A stretch of 64,000 nucleotides of DNA, taken from AC-32 sp963763475 (GTDB lineage Bacteria; Actinomycetota; Thermoleophilia; Gaiellales; Gaiellaceae). Location: NCBI GenBank assembly GCA_963763475.1, contig CAVXOR010000002.1, forward strand, positions 62,001-126,000. Reading direction: 5' to 3'. Numbering within the stretch: position 1 is the stretch's first letter; every line of letters begins with the position of its first letter. Under the pieces are notes generated by a model, which saw nothing but the letters and a program-made list of their open reading frames with translations, ran no database searches and was not told the DNA's origin. The position numbers and the translations under genes were made by a program. This document shows, piece by piece, positions 1-10,144 of this stretch.

Positions 1-879
1 GTCGCGCACGGGCGGCGAGTAGACGTACTTCGCGCCCTCGAAGTCGGGCTTGGCGATGTCGTCGAGCGAGTTGAAGAAGTACTGCGTGCACGTTTCGCCC
101 CAGACGTCCCAGCCGGCCTCGCGTGCGCGCGCGATCGGCTCGACCGCCTCGCGGCAGGTGACGTGCACGACGTAGAGAGGAGCGCCGGCGACATGCGCGA
201 GCTGGATCGCCCGGTTGGTCGCCTCGCCTTCGGCCTCCGGCGGTCGGGTCAGTGCGTGGTGGAGCGGGTCCGTGTTCCCGGCCTCGAGCGCCTGTCGCAC
301 GAGCACGTCGATCAGGTCGCCGTTCTCGGCGTGCACCATCACGAGCGCGCCGGTCTGCGAGGCCACCTCCATCGTGCGGAAGAGCGTCTCGTCGTCGACC
401 ATCAGCGCGCCCTTGTAGGCCATGAAGAGCTTGTACGAGGTGATCCCCTCGTCGGGCAGCGTGGCCAGCTCCTCGAGCGAGCCGCCCTCGTCCAGGTCGG
501 TGACGGCCATGTGGTAGCCCATGTCGATCAGCTGCTTGCCGACGGCCTTCGAGCGCCAGTCGGCGATCGCGTCGGCGAAGCTGGAGCCCCGCGGCTGGAT
601 GATGAAGTCGACGTGCGTGGTCGTCCCGCCGAAGGCCGCGGCAGTCTGGCCCGACTCGACGTCGTCGATCGTGACCGTTCCGCCGAAGGGCATGTCCAGG
701 TGCGTGTGCGGGTCGACGAGGCCCGGCAGCACGTACTTGCCACCCGCCTCGATCACCTTGTCGGCGCTCATCTCGAGCGACTCGCCGATCAGCGACACCG
801 TCTCGTCCTCGACGTACACGTCGGCGACGTAGTCGTCGGCGGCGGTGATGATCCGGCCGCCCTTGATCAGAACTGACAT
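1..879 (-). CDS. D-hydantoinase / dihydropyrimidinase (partial, C-terminus off window)
   Basis: Cyclic amidohydrolase that opens dihydropyrimidine or hydantoin rings to N-carbamoyl amino acids in the cytoplasm. The 293 visible codons show the metal-site HTH pair at residues 58-60 (LVDPHTHLD), the expected carboxylated lysine in ITSYKLFMAYKG (about 150), and further ligand histidines in MVHAENGD (about 183) and YVVHVTC (about 239). The family is about 450-470 residues, so roughly a third lies beyond base 1. ATG at 879-877 follows AGGAGG on the minus strand. It lies downstream of the importer genes and opposite an M20 carbamoylase, which fits the two-step route to beta-alanine or D-amino acids. 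Family is clear; exact substrate is inferred. Confidence 0.9.
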   Translation of the reverse strand, partial: MSVLIKGGRIITAADDYVADVYVEDETVSLIGESLEMSADKVIEAGGKYVLPGLVDPHTHLDMPFGGTVTIDDVESGQTAAAFGGTTTHVDFIIQPRGSSFADAIADWRSKAVGKQLIDMGYHMAVTDLDEGGSLEELATLPDEGITSYKLFMAYKGALMVDDETLFRTMEVASQTGALVMVHAENGDLIDVLVRQALEAGNTDPLHHALTRPPEAEGEATNRAIQLAHVAGAPLYVVHVTCREAVEPIARAREAGWDVWGETCTQYFFNSLDDIAKPDFEGAKYVYSPPVRD

Positions 880-919
880 CCGGGCCTCCTCGTCTCGCTC
901 GCCGCGAATCTAGAGGAAA

Positions 920-945
920 CCGGGGCCTCCCGGAGGAGGCCCCGG
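920..945 (-). terminator. GC-rich hairpin after importer SBP gene
   Basis: A perfect 11-bp inverted repeat (CCGGGGCCTCC at 920-930, its complement at 935-945, 4-base loop) lies between the stop of the binding-protein gene and the hydantoinase start. No strong U-tract follows on the minus strand, so it may be a partial terminator or mRNA-stabilising hairpin setting lower hydantoinase expression. Confidence 0.6.
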
Positions 946-954
946 CCGAACTCC

Positions 955-2080
955 TTACGCGCCCTTCGGAGTCACCTTGACGGGAGGCTTCTGGTAGTCG
1001 TCGCCGTTGACGTCCGCGCCCTCGGCGGAGATCTCGTCCACGGCGTCCTGCGCCAGGTCGGTGCGGTACGCATCCGAGCTCGGCTCCTTGCTGATCACGC
1101 CGAACTGCTTCGCGATGTCCGCCGTTTGCTCGTAGTCCTCCTTGTCCATCACGCCGATCCCTTCCTTGGAGGGCCAGATCAGCGCGTTGATCTCGTTCAT
1201 CTGCCAGGTCTGGTGGCCCTTGCCGAGCGTGGGGCCGTTGTCGAGCACGATCTGCGTGCACTCGGAGACGTGCTCACGGCAGTAGATCCAGCCCTTGAAG
1301 CTGGCTGCGAGGAACTTCTTGGCAGTCTTCGCGTTGTCCTTGTCGGCGATCCAGTCACCGCGGACGAAGATGCCGTCCTCCAGCATGCCCGTGCCGGCGT
1401 CGTTCATCTTGATCACGTTGATGTCGCTGGGCTGGTAGAGCTTGCCGGTCTTCGGGTTCTTCGTCTCCAGCACCTGGGCGAGCTCGTTGTAGGTCATCGC
1501 CGCCGCCGCGTCGACCTGCCGGTTGAGGAACAAATCCATGTTGAACGGCTGGTTGACGATCGTGACGCCGGTCTTCGGGTCGATGTTGTTCTTGTTCAGC
1601 GCCGCGTAGAGCTCGTTCTCGTTGCCGCAGCACCAGACGCCGACCTTCTTGCCCTTTCATCTGGGCGATCGACGTGATGTTCGAGTCCTTCCACGTCAGC
1701 TCGGTCATGCCGCTCTTGCCGAAGACCTGCGCGATGTTGACGAGGTCCTGGCCCTTGTCGCGCGAGGCCAGCAGGCTCGGCAGCCAGTCGATCCCGAACT
1801 CGGCCTGTTTGCCCAGGACGACTTGCTCGGGCGTGATGCTCGGCCCGCCGACCTTGAGGTTGACGTCGAGACCTTCCTCGTCGTAGTAACCCTTCTCCTT
1901 CGCCGCGTAGTAGCCGGCGAACTGCGCCTGCGTGACCCACTTGAGCTGCAGCGTCACCTTCGTCTTGGCCCCGCCCCCGCCCTTGTCGCCCTCTTCGGAG
2001 GACTTGCTGCCGCCGCCGCAGCCGGCGACGAGCGCGCCCATGAGCACCACGAGTGCTCCGAGCATGAACCTGCGCTTCAT
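955..2080 (-). pseudogene. NMT1/THI5-like ABC transporter substrate-binding lipoprotein, one frameshift
   Basis: Periplasm-facing lipoprotein of the NMT1/THI5-like family, which captures pyrimidines, thiamine precursors or similar small ligands. It begins with a lipoprotein signal (lipobox LVAGC, Cys about 21), then a Gly/Ser linker and VTLQLKWVTQAQFAGYYAA, the typical first strand and helix. The frame breaks after SIAQMKG: an extra A in the AAAGGG stretch (plus-strand CCCTTT, 1653-1657) shifts the frame, and removing it rejoins VGVWCCGNENELYAALN and the C-terminal half. Length 1126 is 3n+1, consistent with one inserted base. ATG 2080 follows AAAGGGGAACGG. Either a recent frameshift mutation or a sequencing error. 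Confidence 0.8.
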
Positions 2081-2133
2081 CCGTTCCCCTTTCGTGTCGA
2101 CCTCGATCCGGTTCGCGCCATTCTGACCCGCCC

Positions 2134-2924
2134 TCACTCCGTCTGGAAGTCTCGCCGCGACGGATCCCACGAGGTGGCGAGGCGCTCGACCGCCGCCACC
2201 GCGCCGTAGAAGAGGATCCCAAACGCGCTGGCCAGCACGATCCCTGCCCACGCGACGGTGAAGTTCGAGTACGCCGACGCGTTCAGGATCGTCACGCCGA
2301 GCGCCGTCGTCGGGCCGCCGAAGTACTCGCCGACGATCGCGCCGATCATCGAGAGCACGCTCGCGATCTTGAGGCCCGCGAACATGTGCGGCAGCGAGGC
2401 CGGAATTCGCACGCGCCTGAAGATCGACACCTGGCCGGCCGCGTAGGAGCGCATCAGCTCGATCGCGCGCGGATCGACCGAGGTGAGACCGCGGAGCGTG
2501 TTGATCATGACCGGGAAGAAGCAGAGCACCGCAGCGATCGCCATCTTCGAGAACGGGTTCAGCAGTCCGAACCAGTTGTTGAAGATGGGCGCGAAGGCGA
2601 TGATCGGGACGGCGTTGGCGGCGACCGCGAACGGCATGAAGGCCGTCCCGAGCCACCGGAAGTTGGCGAACAGGAGCGCGCTCAGGATCCCGAGGCTCGA
2701 GCCGAGCGCGAAGCCGCCGAGCGCCTCCTTGAAGGTGTAGATGCCCGCGTGCCAGAGCGAGCTGCGCTCGTCCCACAAGGTCTTCGCGATCTCGGTCGGC
2801 TTGGGCAGCAGGAAGTCCTGCACGTCGAGGGCGACCACGAGTGCCTGCCAGAGCACGATCCCGAGCACGAAAACGGCGAGGGCCGGGCCCCAGTCGAACA
2901 CGCGGCGCTGCACCGCGGCAGCGC

Positions 2925-2928
<4 letters not shown>
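2134..2928 (-). CDS. ABC transporter permease (BPD_transp_1), NMT1/THI5 importer
   Basis: Inner-membrane permease of 264 residues with about six membrane segments and the cytoplasmic EAA-type loop (IELMRSYAAGQVSIFRRVRIPASLP region, about residues 155-180) that docks on the ATPase. GTG start at 2928-2926 overlaps the TGA of the upstream ATPase gene (GTGA), indicating translational coupling. It is paralogous to the second permease of the operon (3696-4574), so the importer probably uses a heterodimeric channel. Its reading frame is intact, unlike the adjacent SBP and ATPase genes. Confidence 0.88.
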
Positions 2929-3695
<767 letters not shown>

Positions 3696-3699
<4 letters not shown>

Positions 3700-4574
3700 G
3701 CGATGTGCTCCGGGGCGCGCCGCAGGACGAGCTTCTCGGCCAGCACGATCACGCCGAAGAAGCCGAAGCCGAGCAGCGCGCAGACGATGTTGGTCGCCCA
3801 GAGGCGCTCCGGGCCGGTCGAGTAGTACTGGTTGAAGTTGACGATCGCGCCGCCGAGGCCGTCCTGGATCGAGGCGGGCGTCTCGCCGATGATCGCCCCG
3901 ATCACGCAGGCCGTCGCCGAGATCTTCAGGGCCGAGAAGACGAACGGCAGGGAGGCCGGTACGCGCAGCTTCCAGAGCACCGAGCGCCGGTCGGCCGCGT
4001 AGGAGCGCATCAGCTCGAGGTCGCGCCGGTCCGGCGAGAGCAGCCCGCGCAGCGTGTTCATCGCGACGGGGAAGAAGGTCAGGTAGGCGGCGATCACGGA
4101 CACCGCGATCCAGGGCGAGACGCCTTTCTGGCCGAGTCCGACGACGACCATCGGCGCGACGGCCAGGATCGGCACGGTCTGCGAGATGACGATGTACGGC
4201 ACCAGCCCGCGCCGCAGGATCCGGGAGTGGACCAGCAGCACGGCCAGTCCGAAACCGATCGCCGCGCCGAGCACGAAGCCCAGCAGCGCCTCCTTGGCGG
4301 TGAACAGCGCCCACTGCCACTCGTAGTGGATCAGCGGCGGGCCGCCGGGCTGGAGCGGCTCCGTGAACGCGTTCAGCATGTCGTGGATGTGCGGCATGTT
4401 CACCTCGTTCACGGCGAACGGCCACGTGATCCCGAGCGACTCGCCGATCCAGCGGTAGGCCTCCCAGAGGGCCCAGAAGGCGGCGATTCCGGCCACGACG
4501 AGCGCGACGCGCCGCGCGCCGTGCACCGCCCCGATCCTCGGTGTCGTCGTCCGGTCGACGGCCATCGACGCCAT
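3696..4574 (-). CDS. ABC transporter permease (BPD_transp_1), first gene of importer operon
   Basis: Membrane permease of 292 residues, about six helices, with an EAA loop in LELMRSYAADRRSVLWKLRVPASLP. First gene of the minus-strand importer operon, whose members overlap by 4 bases. The frame stays open to 4775, but that extension lies antisense to the M20 gene; ATG 4574 (MASMAVDRTT) is preferred, with ATG 4565 a close alternative. Only 45 bases separate it from the divergent M20 gene, so both promoters must sit in that gap. No clear ribosome site precedes either ATG. Confidence 0.86.
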
Positions 4575-4607
4575 TCGCGGATGCTTACCACACTCGGCTG
4601 CGCCGGT

Positions 4608-4619
4608 TAGCATCGCGCC
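4608..4619 (+). promoter_or_regulatory. Leaderless -10 box (TAGCAT) for M20 hydrolase gene
   Basis: TAGCAT at 4608-4613 fits the actinobacterial TANNNT -10 consensus, and the GTG start follows 6 bases later with no ribosome-binding site, as expected for a leaderless mRNA. Confidence 0.55.
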
Positions 4620-5858
4620 GTGCCGCTCGATCCTGCGAGAACCGTCGCCGAGCTGAAGGAGCTGCGCGAGCTGACCGGCGACGAGAACGGCGCGCAGCGG
4701 GTCGCCTGGACCGACACTTGGGCGCAGGCGCGCGAGTGGCTCCGGGGGAAGCTCGAGGGCCTGCCGCTCGAGCACGAGCTCGACGAGGCGGGCAACCAGT
4801 GGTGGACGCTGCGCGGTTCATCGGAGCGGGCCGTGCTGATCGGCGGGCACATCGACTCCGTGCCGAACGGAGGCTGGCTCGACGGTTGCCTGAACGTGAT
4901 GGCAGGGGTCGAGGTGCTACGGCGGCTCGCGGAGGACGGGCAGCCGGCGACGACGGTGCGGCTGGTCGACTGGGCCGACGAGGAGGGTGCGCGCTTCGGC
5001 CGCTCGCTGTTCGGCTCCTCGGCCGCCGGCGGCTCGATGGACGACCAGGACGAGCTGCGACAGCGGCGCGACGCGGAGGGCGTAGCGCTGCCCGAGGCCC
5101 TGGGTGCGCACGGTGTCGAGCTCGACCGCGCGCTCGAGGCCCGCACGCAGCTGAAGAACGCGGCCGCCTATCTCGAGCTGCACATCGAGCAGGGGCCGGT
5201 GCTCGAGTCCATGGATCTGCCGCTCGGGGTCGTGCTGGGGACGTTCGGCGTCGAGCGCCACCAGGTCACCTTCCGTGGCCAGGCCGCCCACGCGGGCTCG
5301 ACGCCGATGGACAAGCGACGCGATGCGCTGGCCGGCGCGGCCAAGCTCGAGCTCGAGCTCCGCGAGATCGCCGCGCGGGTCGGTGGCGGCGCGGTCTGCA
5401 CGATGGGCGGCGTCGTCACGCGGCCGGGGATCGTCACCTCGGTGGTCGAGACGGCGGAGTGCCTGCTCGACCAGCGGCACCTGGACGCGAGCCAGCTCGC
5501 GGAGATGCTGAGCAACGCCGAGGCGGCGTCGCGCCGCTTCGCGCAGGAGGAGGACGTCGAGGTCGAGTGGGAGCGGATCTGGAACATCCAGCCGATCCTG
5601 TTCGACGAGGCGCTGATCGAGCTCGCGGACGAGTCGGTCCAGGAGGTCGCGGGCCAGTCGCACCGCCTGCCGAGCGGGCCGCTGCACGACGCGGCCGAGA
5701 TCGGGCGTGCCGGCGTGCCGACGGTGATGCTGTTCGTGCAGAGCCTGCGCGGCCTCTCGCACACGAAGCTCGAGGACACGCAGGAAGCGCACCTCGAGCT
5801 GTCGGTCCAGGCCCTCGACCGCCTGGTCGACAGGACGATCGCCCGCGTCGCGGGCTGA
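4620..5858 (+). CDS. M20 family Zn hydrolase (N-carbamoyl-amino-acid hydrolase / allantoate amidohydrolase type)
   Basis: Dinuclear-zinc amidase of 412 residues that removes the carbamoyl group from N-carbamoyl amino acids or beta-ureidopropionate. Seen: GGHIDSVPNGGWLDG (His and Asp ligands), DWADEEGARFG (catalytic/bridging Glu), LELHIEQGP, the dimerisation-domain segment GQAAHAGSTPMDKR, and the last ligand in GLSHTKLED. Length matches the hydantoinase/carbamoylase family. GTG start sits 6 bases after TAGCAT. It diverges from the importer and hydantoinase genes and would act right after hydantoinase. Substrate chirality cannot be read from sequence. Confidence 0.9.
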   Translation: MPLDPARTVAELKELRELTGDENGAQRVAWTDTWAQAREWLRGKLEGLPLEHELDEAGNQWWTLRGSSERAVLIGGHIDSVPNGGWLDGCLNVMAGVEVLRRLAEDGQPATTVRLVDWADEEGARFGRSLFGSSAAGGSMDDQDELRQRRDAEGVALPEALGAHGVELDRALEARTQLKNAAAYLELHIEQGPVLESMDLPLGVVLGTFGVERHQVTFRGQAAHAGSTPMDKRRDALAGAAKLELELREIAARVGGGAVCTMGGVVTRPGIVTSVVETAECLLDQRHLDASQLAEMLSNAEAASRRFAQEEDVEVEWERIWNIQPILFDEALIELADESVQEVAGQSHRLPSGPLHDAAEIGRAGVPTVMLFVQSLRGLSHTKLEDTQEAHLELSVQALDRLVDRTIARVAG

Positions 5859-5926
5859 GCAGGCCACTCCGCGTCCGGTAGCGCTGTACAGACGGGCCCA
5901 ATACGGCAGTTTCTCCGCTATCTCCC

Positions 5927-5959
5927 TTGACCCAGCGTCGCCGTTCGTTTATTCATACT
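5927..5959 (+). promoter_or_regulatory. Promoter of the seven-gene dehydrogenase operon
   Basis: TTGACC at 5927-5932 is followed after 17 bases by TATTCA (5950-5955) inside an A/T-rich patch that also contains CATACT (5954-5959). The first start codon (GTG 5965) lies only a few bases downstream, so the transcript is probably leaderless or nearly so. Confidence 0.5.
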
Positions 5960-5964
5960 GGACA

Positions 5965-6864
5965 GTGCGCACCTCTGAGGACGCGCGTCTCATCGTGGGG
6001 CTGGTCGGCCTGGGCAACATGGGCACGGCGATGGCAGAGCGAGTTCTGGATGCCGGCTACCGGCTTGGCGTCTACAACCGGACTCGCGCCAAGGCAGACG
6101 CCCTCGCGGCTCGCGGCGCCTTCGTCGCGGCGACGCCCTCGGAGCTCCTCGCCCAGGTCGACGCCGTCGTGACCTCGCTCCCCAACGACGAGGCCTTCGA
6201 GCAGGTGGCGAAGCAGATCCTCGCCGCCGCGCGGCCCGGCACGGTGCTGATCGACACGAGCACGGTCTCGGCGGCTGCGTCGGCGCGGATCGCTTCGCTT
6301 GCGGAGGAGGCGTCGGTCGCGTATCTCCGCGCGCCGGTCAGCGGCAATCCGTCCGTGGTGCGCGCCGGAAACCTCACGTTCATCGTGTCGGGCGACCGTG
6401 ACACTCTCGACCGCGTGGAGCCGGTTCTCCAGGCGATAGGACCGACGATCCACTACGTCGGTGACGGAGAGCAGGCGCGCACAGTCAAGCTCGCGATCAA
6501 CCTGATGATCGCGGGCCTGGCGGAGCTGATGTCCGAAGCGCTCGTCCTGGGCGAAGCCGCCGGCGTCTCGAAGGAAGCCTTGCTCGAGGTCATGGGGAGC
6601 TCTGCGGCGGGCGCGCCGTTCGTCCAGTACAAGACTGGTCCGCTCCTGAGCGACGACTTCTCTGCGACCTTCACGACCGCGCTGATGGAAAAGGACATCG
6701 ATCTCGCGCTCGCGGCGGCGGACGAGACCGGCGTGCAGCTTCCGATCGCGCGACACTTGAAGGGGCTCCTGCGTGCGGCGATCGAAGGCGGCTACGGAGA
6801 CGACGACTTCATTGCGCTCTACCTGCAGCTGCGGAACTCCGCGAGCAAGGAGGTCGTGCGATGA
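5965..6864 (+). CDS. NAD(P)-dependent 3-hydroxyisobutyrate dehydrogenase-like oxidoreductase
   Basis: Beta-hydroxyacid dehydrogenase of 299 residues. The N-terminal Rossmann motif GLVGLGNMGTAMA binds the nucleotide; the substrate motif is APVSGNPSVVRAG; the catalytic lysine lies in ARTVKLAINLM. The all-helical C-terminal domain is complete. Members oxidise 3-hydroxyisobutyrate, tartronate semialdehyde, phosphogluconate-like acids or imines. First gene of an operon whose next start (ATGA, 6861) overlaps its stop; the partners are an M24 protein, a bicupin and a 2-oxoacid dehydrogenase. The substrate is unknown, but the context suggests oxidation of a hydroxy acid to a keto acid. Confidence 0.85.
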   Translation: MRTSEDARLIVGLVGLGNMGTAMAERVLDAGYRLGVYNRTRAKADALAARGAFVAATPSELLAQVDAVVTSLPNDEAFEQVAKQILAAARPGTVLIDTSTVSAAASARIASLAEEASVAYLRAPVSGNPSVVRAGNLTFIVSGDRDTLDRVEPVLQAIGPTIHYVGDGEQARTVKLAINLMIAGLAELMSEALVLGEAAGVSKEALLEVMGSSAAGAPFVQYKTGPLLSDDFSATFTTALMEKDIDLALAAADETGVQLPIARHLKGLLRAAIEGGYGDDDFIALYLQLRNSASKEVVR

Positions 6865-8222
6865 ACACGAGATCCGTCGGCTCCCCCGACGCAACGCGGG
6901 CGGTGGATTGGGAGCAGCGCATCGATTTCCCGCGCCTGCGCCAAGACCGCCTGGACCGCGCCAAGGCAGCGCTCGAGGCGTCAGATCTGGGCGCTGTCCT
7001 CCTCTTCGACCCGAACAACATCCGCTACGTCACCAGCACGCACATCGGGGAGTGGGCGCGCGACAAGAACGCCCGCTTCGCCCTGCTCGCCCGGGGCGCC
7101 GACCCGATCCTCTGGGACTTCGGCTCCGCCGCGCGCCATCACCAGCTGTTCGCGCCGTGGCTCCCGGCCGAGAACTTCCGCGCCGGGGTTGCACCGATGC
7201 GCGGCGCCATGCCGGTCGAGACCGGGATCCCCGACAGGCTCGGGTCGAAGATCGCGCACGAGCTGCGTGAGCGTGGGCTCGACGCCGAGCCGCTCGGGGT
7301 CGATATGGCCGATCTGGTCACGATCGAGGCACTCCAGCGCGCCGGCGTGCACGTCACGGACGGCTCGCAGGTCATGCTCGAGGCGCGGAAGATCAAGACC
7401 GCCCAGGAGATCGCGCTGCTCGATCAGTCCGCAGGCCTCGTCGACGCCGTCTACGACGAGATCTACCGGATGCTGCGCCCCGGCGTCTACGAGCACGAGA
7501 TCGTCGCACGTGCACATCAGCTCCTCTTCGAGATGGGCTCCGAGCAGGTCGAGGCCGTGAATGCCGTCTCCGGTGACCGTTGCAACCCGCACCCACACGT
7601 CTTCTCCGATCGGCTTCTGCGGCCGGGCGACCAAGCGTTCTTCGACATCATCCACTCGTTCATGGGCTATCGAACGTGCTACTACCGCACGTTCAACGTC
7701 GGAGGCGTGAGCAACTCGCAGCTCGATGCGTACCGGCAATGCCGGGAATGGCTGGATTCGGCGATCGAGCTCGTTCGACCCGGGATGACGACCGACCGGA
7801 TCGCGCAGGTCTGGCCCACGGCGAAGGAATTGGGATTCCCGGACGAAGAGACGTGCTTCGGGCTCCAGTTCGGTCATGGCATCGGGGTCGGGCTGTACGA
7901 GTCGCCGATGATCTCTCGGGTCCACTCGCTCGAGCATCCCGTCGGGCTCGAGGAGGGCATGGTCTTCGCACTCGAGACGTACTGCGCGGCGACCGACGGC
8001 CGCTCGGCTGCACGCATCGAGGAGGAGGTCGTCGTGACGGCGACGGGGTGCGACGTGATCACGCGGTTCCCGGCCGAGGAGCTGCTGGTCGCCGGCCGCA
8101 CCTACGTGCGCGGCGCCGACCTCGTGGCGAGCGACGACGACGGTCGGCACGACGGCTCGCCCTCCATCGCCGACGGCGTCGCGGCCTCGGCCGTCGTCGA
8201 GCCTACGAGCGTCCCACGGTGA
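6861..8222 (+). CDS. M24 family protein (creatinase/Xaa-Pro peptidase fold), altered metal site
   Basis: Pita-bread-fold enzyme of 453 residues with a creatinase-like N-terminal domain (1-175) and M24 catalytic domain (185-420). Of the five usual metal ligands, D262 (FFDI), H339 (FGHGIGVG), E372 (FALETYC) and E387/E388 (RIEEEVVV) are present, but the second Asp of the usual GYxSDxTR motif is Cys (C273 in GYRTCYYRTF). It could therefore be a metal-independent creatinase-type hydrolase or use a modified site. ATG overlaps the previous stop (ATGA). Probably acts on the same small amidine or N-alkyl compound as the rest of the operon; this is inference. Confidence 0.82.
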   Translation: MNTRSVGSPDATRAVDWEQRIDFPRLRQDRLDRAKAALEASDLGAVLLFDPNNIRYVTSTHIGEWARDKNARFALLARGADPILWDFGSAARHHQLFAPWLPAENFRAGVAPMRGAMPVETGIPDRLGSKIAHELRERGLDAEPLGVDMADLVTIEALQRAGVHVTDGSQVMLEARKIKTAQEIALLDQSAGLVDAVYDEIYRMLRPGVYEHEIVARAHQLLFEMGSEQVEAVNAVSGDRCNPHPHVFSDRLLRPGDQAFFDIIHSFMGYRTCYYRTFNVGGVSNSQLDAYRQCREWLDSAIELVRPGMTTDRIAQVWPTAKELGFPDEETCFGLQFGHGIGVGLYESPMISRVHSLEHPVGLEEGMVFALETYCAATDGRSAARIEEEVVVTATGCDVITRFPAEELLVAGRTYVRGADLVASDDDGRHDGSPSIADGVAASAVVEPTSVPR

Positions 8223-9157
8223 CCTCCGACACCGGCACACGCCAGCTCGCCGACGGAATGCCGGGCTACCGTCTAGTCCGCCGCGAGGACGTGGAGCTCA
8301 CGGAGGCGCTGCCAGGCCGATCGCGCGGCCTCACCACGTGCCGGTTCGTCGGCGGAACTCTCGGTTCGACGCACATGGCGCTGACGCTGGCCTCGCTGAT
8401 CGACGGCGAGGTCGACGAGCACGTCCACTCGTACGAGACGAGCTTCTACGTGCTCGAGGGGGAGCCGGTGCTCTACCTGCACGGTCGCGGCGTCGCGCTG
8501 AGGCCCGGTGCGTGCGGTGTCGTCCCCGTCGGCGTGCCGCACGCCTTTCGCACCAATGGGCGCGGGCTCTGGCTCGAGATGGCCGCGCCGCGTCCGCGGA
8601 CGGACGGAAGCGACACCTTCTTCCTGGGTAGCGCGCCGGACGGTGCGGCCGATGCGCTCGACGTCCGCGACCCTCGCAACGCGAATCTGTTCTTGCTCAC
8701 GGACGGCGAGATGGACCTCGATCTCCTGAAGAGGGGCATGGCCCTCGCCGCGCCGACCGTGTCCGCGAGCATGGCCACGGCCGTGCTCGCATACAGCGGG
8801 ATCGCGGTGAAGATGCTGGTCGACCAGCGCCTCGACGCGCAGCTCCACACGATGTTCATGGTCTCGTACCAGCCGGGAGCTCTCGTGCACCCGCACGATC
8901 ATCCGTTCGAGGAGTCGTACTACATCCTCGACGGCCAGGTCGACGTCGTCGCAAACGGCGAGCGCTACACGCTCAGGCCCGGCGACGTGTTCTGGACAGC
9001 AACCGGTTGCGTCCACGCGTTCTACGAAACGCAGGGCGCGCCGGTGCGCTGGCTCGAGACCTCGGCGCCGGGGCCGCCGCCACGGCATTCGTACCGGCAC
9101 GAGCGCGACTGGGAGTACCTCGCCGAGCGGCTGGAAGCGAGGGTCGGCACCGCGTGA
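8219..9157 (+). CDS. Bicupin protein (ureidoglycine aminohydrolase / dioxygenase-like)
   Basis: Protein of 312 residues with two cupin barrels. The first metal motif, DEHVHSYETSFYVLEGEP, is followed by GVVPVGVPHAF; the second, HPHDHPFEESYYILDGQ, by GDVFWTATGCVHAF. Each supplies the usual His/His/Glu/His set, so two metal sites are likely. The layout resembles (S)-ureidoglycine aminohydrolase and gentisate-type bicupins. GTG start at 8219 overlaps the TGA of the M24 gene (GTGA); the open frame extends further upstream only as a shadow of the M24 gene. Role within the operon is unproven. Confidence 0.78.
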   Translation: MTSDTGTRQLADGMPGYRLVRREDVELTEALPGRSRGLTTCRFVGGTLGSTHMALTLASLIDGEVDEHVHSYETSFYVLEGEPVLYLHGRGVALRPGACGVVPVGVPHAFRTNGRGLWLEMAAPRPRTDGSDTFFLGSAPDGAADALDVRDPRNANLFLLTDGEMDLDLLKRGMALAAPTVSASMATAVLAYSGIAVKMLVDQRLDAQLHTMFMVSYQPGALVHPHDHPFEESYYILDGQVDVVANGERYTLRPGDVFWTATGCVHAFYETQGAPVRWLETSAPGPPPRHSYRHERDWEYLAERLEARVGTA

Positions 9158-10134
9158 GCCACGTCAGCGACAAACCTCAGAGCGGCGTGCTCGAGGATCT
9201 CGCTCTCTACACGGACATCTATCGTCAGATGCTGCTCATCCGCGGCTTCGAGGATCTTGTCCAATCGCTCTTTCTCAAGGGCGAGGTCTACGGGACGACG
9301 CATTTGTACTCCGGCCAGGAGGCGATCGCCACCGGCGTCGCGAGCCTGCTCGAGGAGCGTGACCGCGTCGCCGCGACCTACCGCGGGCACGGCCACGCCC
9401 TCGCCCTCGGCGTCGACCCGCAGCGGCTCCTGGACGAGATGCTGGGGCGCGAGTCGGGCATCAACGGCGGCCGGGCCGGCTCGATGAACGTCAACGCCCT
9501 CGCCCAGCGGCTGATCGGGTCGTTCGGGATCGTCGGCGGCAGCATCGCCGCGGCGACCGGAGCTGCCCTGGGGCTGAAGCGCACCACGGGCGGCGTGGCC
9601 GTCGCGTACTTCGGCGACGGCGCGATGAACCAGGGGTACGTCTTCGAGTGCCTCAACTTCTGCCAGGTCCTGAAGCTGCCGCTGCTGCTCGTGTGCGAGA
9701 ACAACGGCTACGGCGAGTACACACCGTTCCGTTCGGTCACGGCAGGCGAGATCCGCTCGCGCGCCGAGGTGATGGAGGTTCCTGCCGAGACGGTCGACGG
9801 CATGAGCGTGTGGTCGGTCCGTGGAGCCGCCGAGCGCGCGCTCGCGCACGTTCGTGGCGGCAACGGGCCGGCGTTCGTCGAGGCGCTGACGTACCGCTAC
9901 GTCGGCCACTCCCGCAGCGATCCCGGGGCCTATCGGCCGGAAGGGGAGCTCGACGAGTGGAAGGCGCGCGACCCGCTCGTCCTTCTCCGGGGGCAGCTAG
10001 AGGCCGAGGGTGTGGACGCGGCGAGTCTCGACGAGATCCAGCAGGAACTGGCCGACGAGCTGGAGCGGATGCGCGAGCGCGGCCTGGCCGCGCCGTTCCC
10101 GAGCGAGCTCCACTCACGAGAGTTCAAGGACTGA
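9154..10134 (+). CDS. 2-oxoacid dehydrogenase E1 alpha (acetoin/pyruvate dehydrogenase type)
   Basis: Thiamine-diphosphate enzyme subunit of 326 residues; with E1beta it decarboxylates a 2-oxo acid or cleaves acetoin. Seen: the substrate-side motif TYRGHGHALALG, the TPP/Mg motif AYFGDGAMNQGYVFECLNFC ending in CENNGYGEY, and phosphorylation-loop-like RYVGHSRSDPGAYR. GTG start 9154 overlaps the bicupin stop (GTGA). E2 and E1beta follow, but no dihydrolipoamide dehydrogenase (E3) is encoded nearby, so a housekeeping E3 must be shared. Small size and gene order resemble acetoin dehydrogenase. Confidence 0.9.
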   Translation: MSHVSDKPQSGVLEDLALYTDIYRQMLLIRGFEDLVQSLFLKGEVYGTTHLYSGQEAIATGVASLLEERDRVAATYRGHGHALALGVDPQRLLDEMLGRESGINGGRAGSMNVNALAQRLIGSFGIVGGSIAAATGAALGLKRTTGGVAVAYFGDGAMNQGYVFECLNFCQVLKLPLLLVCENNGYGEYTPFRSVTAGEIRSRAEVMEVPAETVDGMSVWSVRGAAERALAHVRGGNGPAFVEALTYRYVGHSRSDPGAYRPEGELDEWKARDPLVLLRGQLEAEGVDAASLDEIQQELADELERMRERGLAAPFPSELHSREFKD

Positions 10135-10144
10135 GGCCGGCGCG

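Noticed and set aside
8219..8222. M24 and bicupin genes read as one continuous upstream-extended frame from 7580
   Set aside because: The extension is an out-of-frame shadow of the M24 gene; GTG 8219 in a GTGA overlap fits the operon style.
6861..8222. DMSP lyase DddP assignment for the M24 protein
   Set aside because: DddP shares the fold, but its known active-site segment differs from this protein's D262-C273 region; substrate cannot be claimed.
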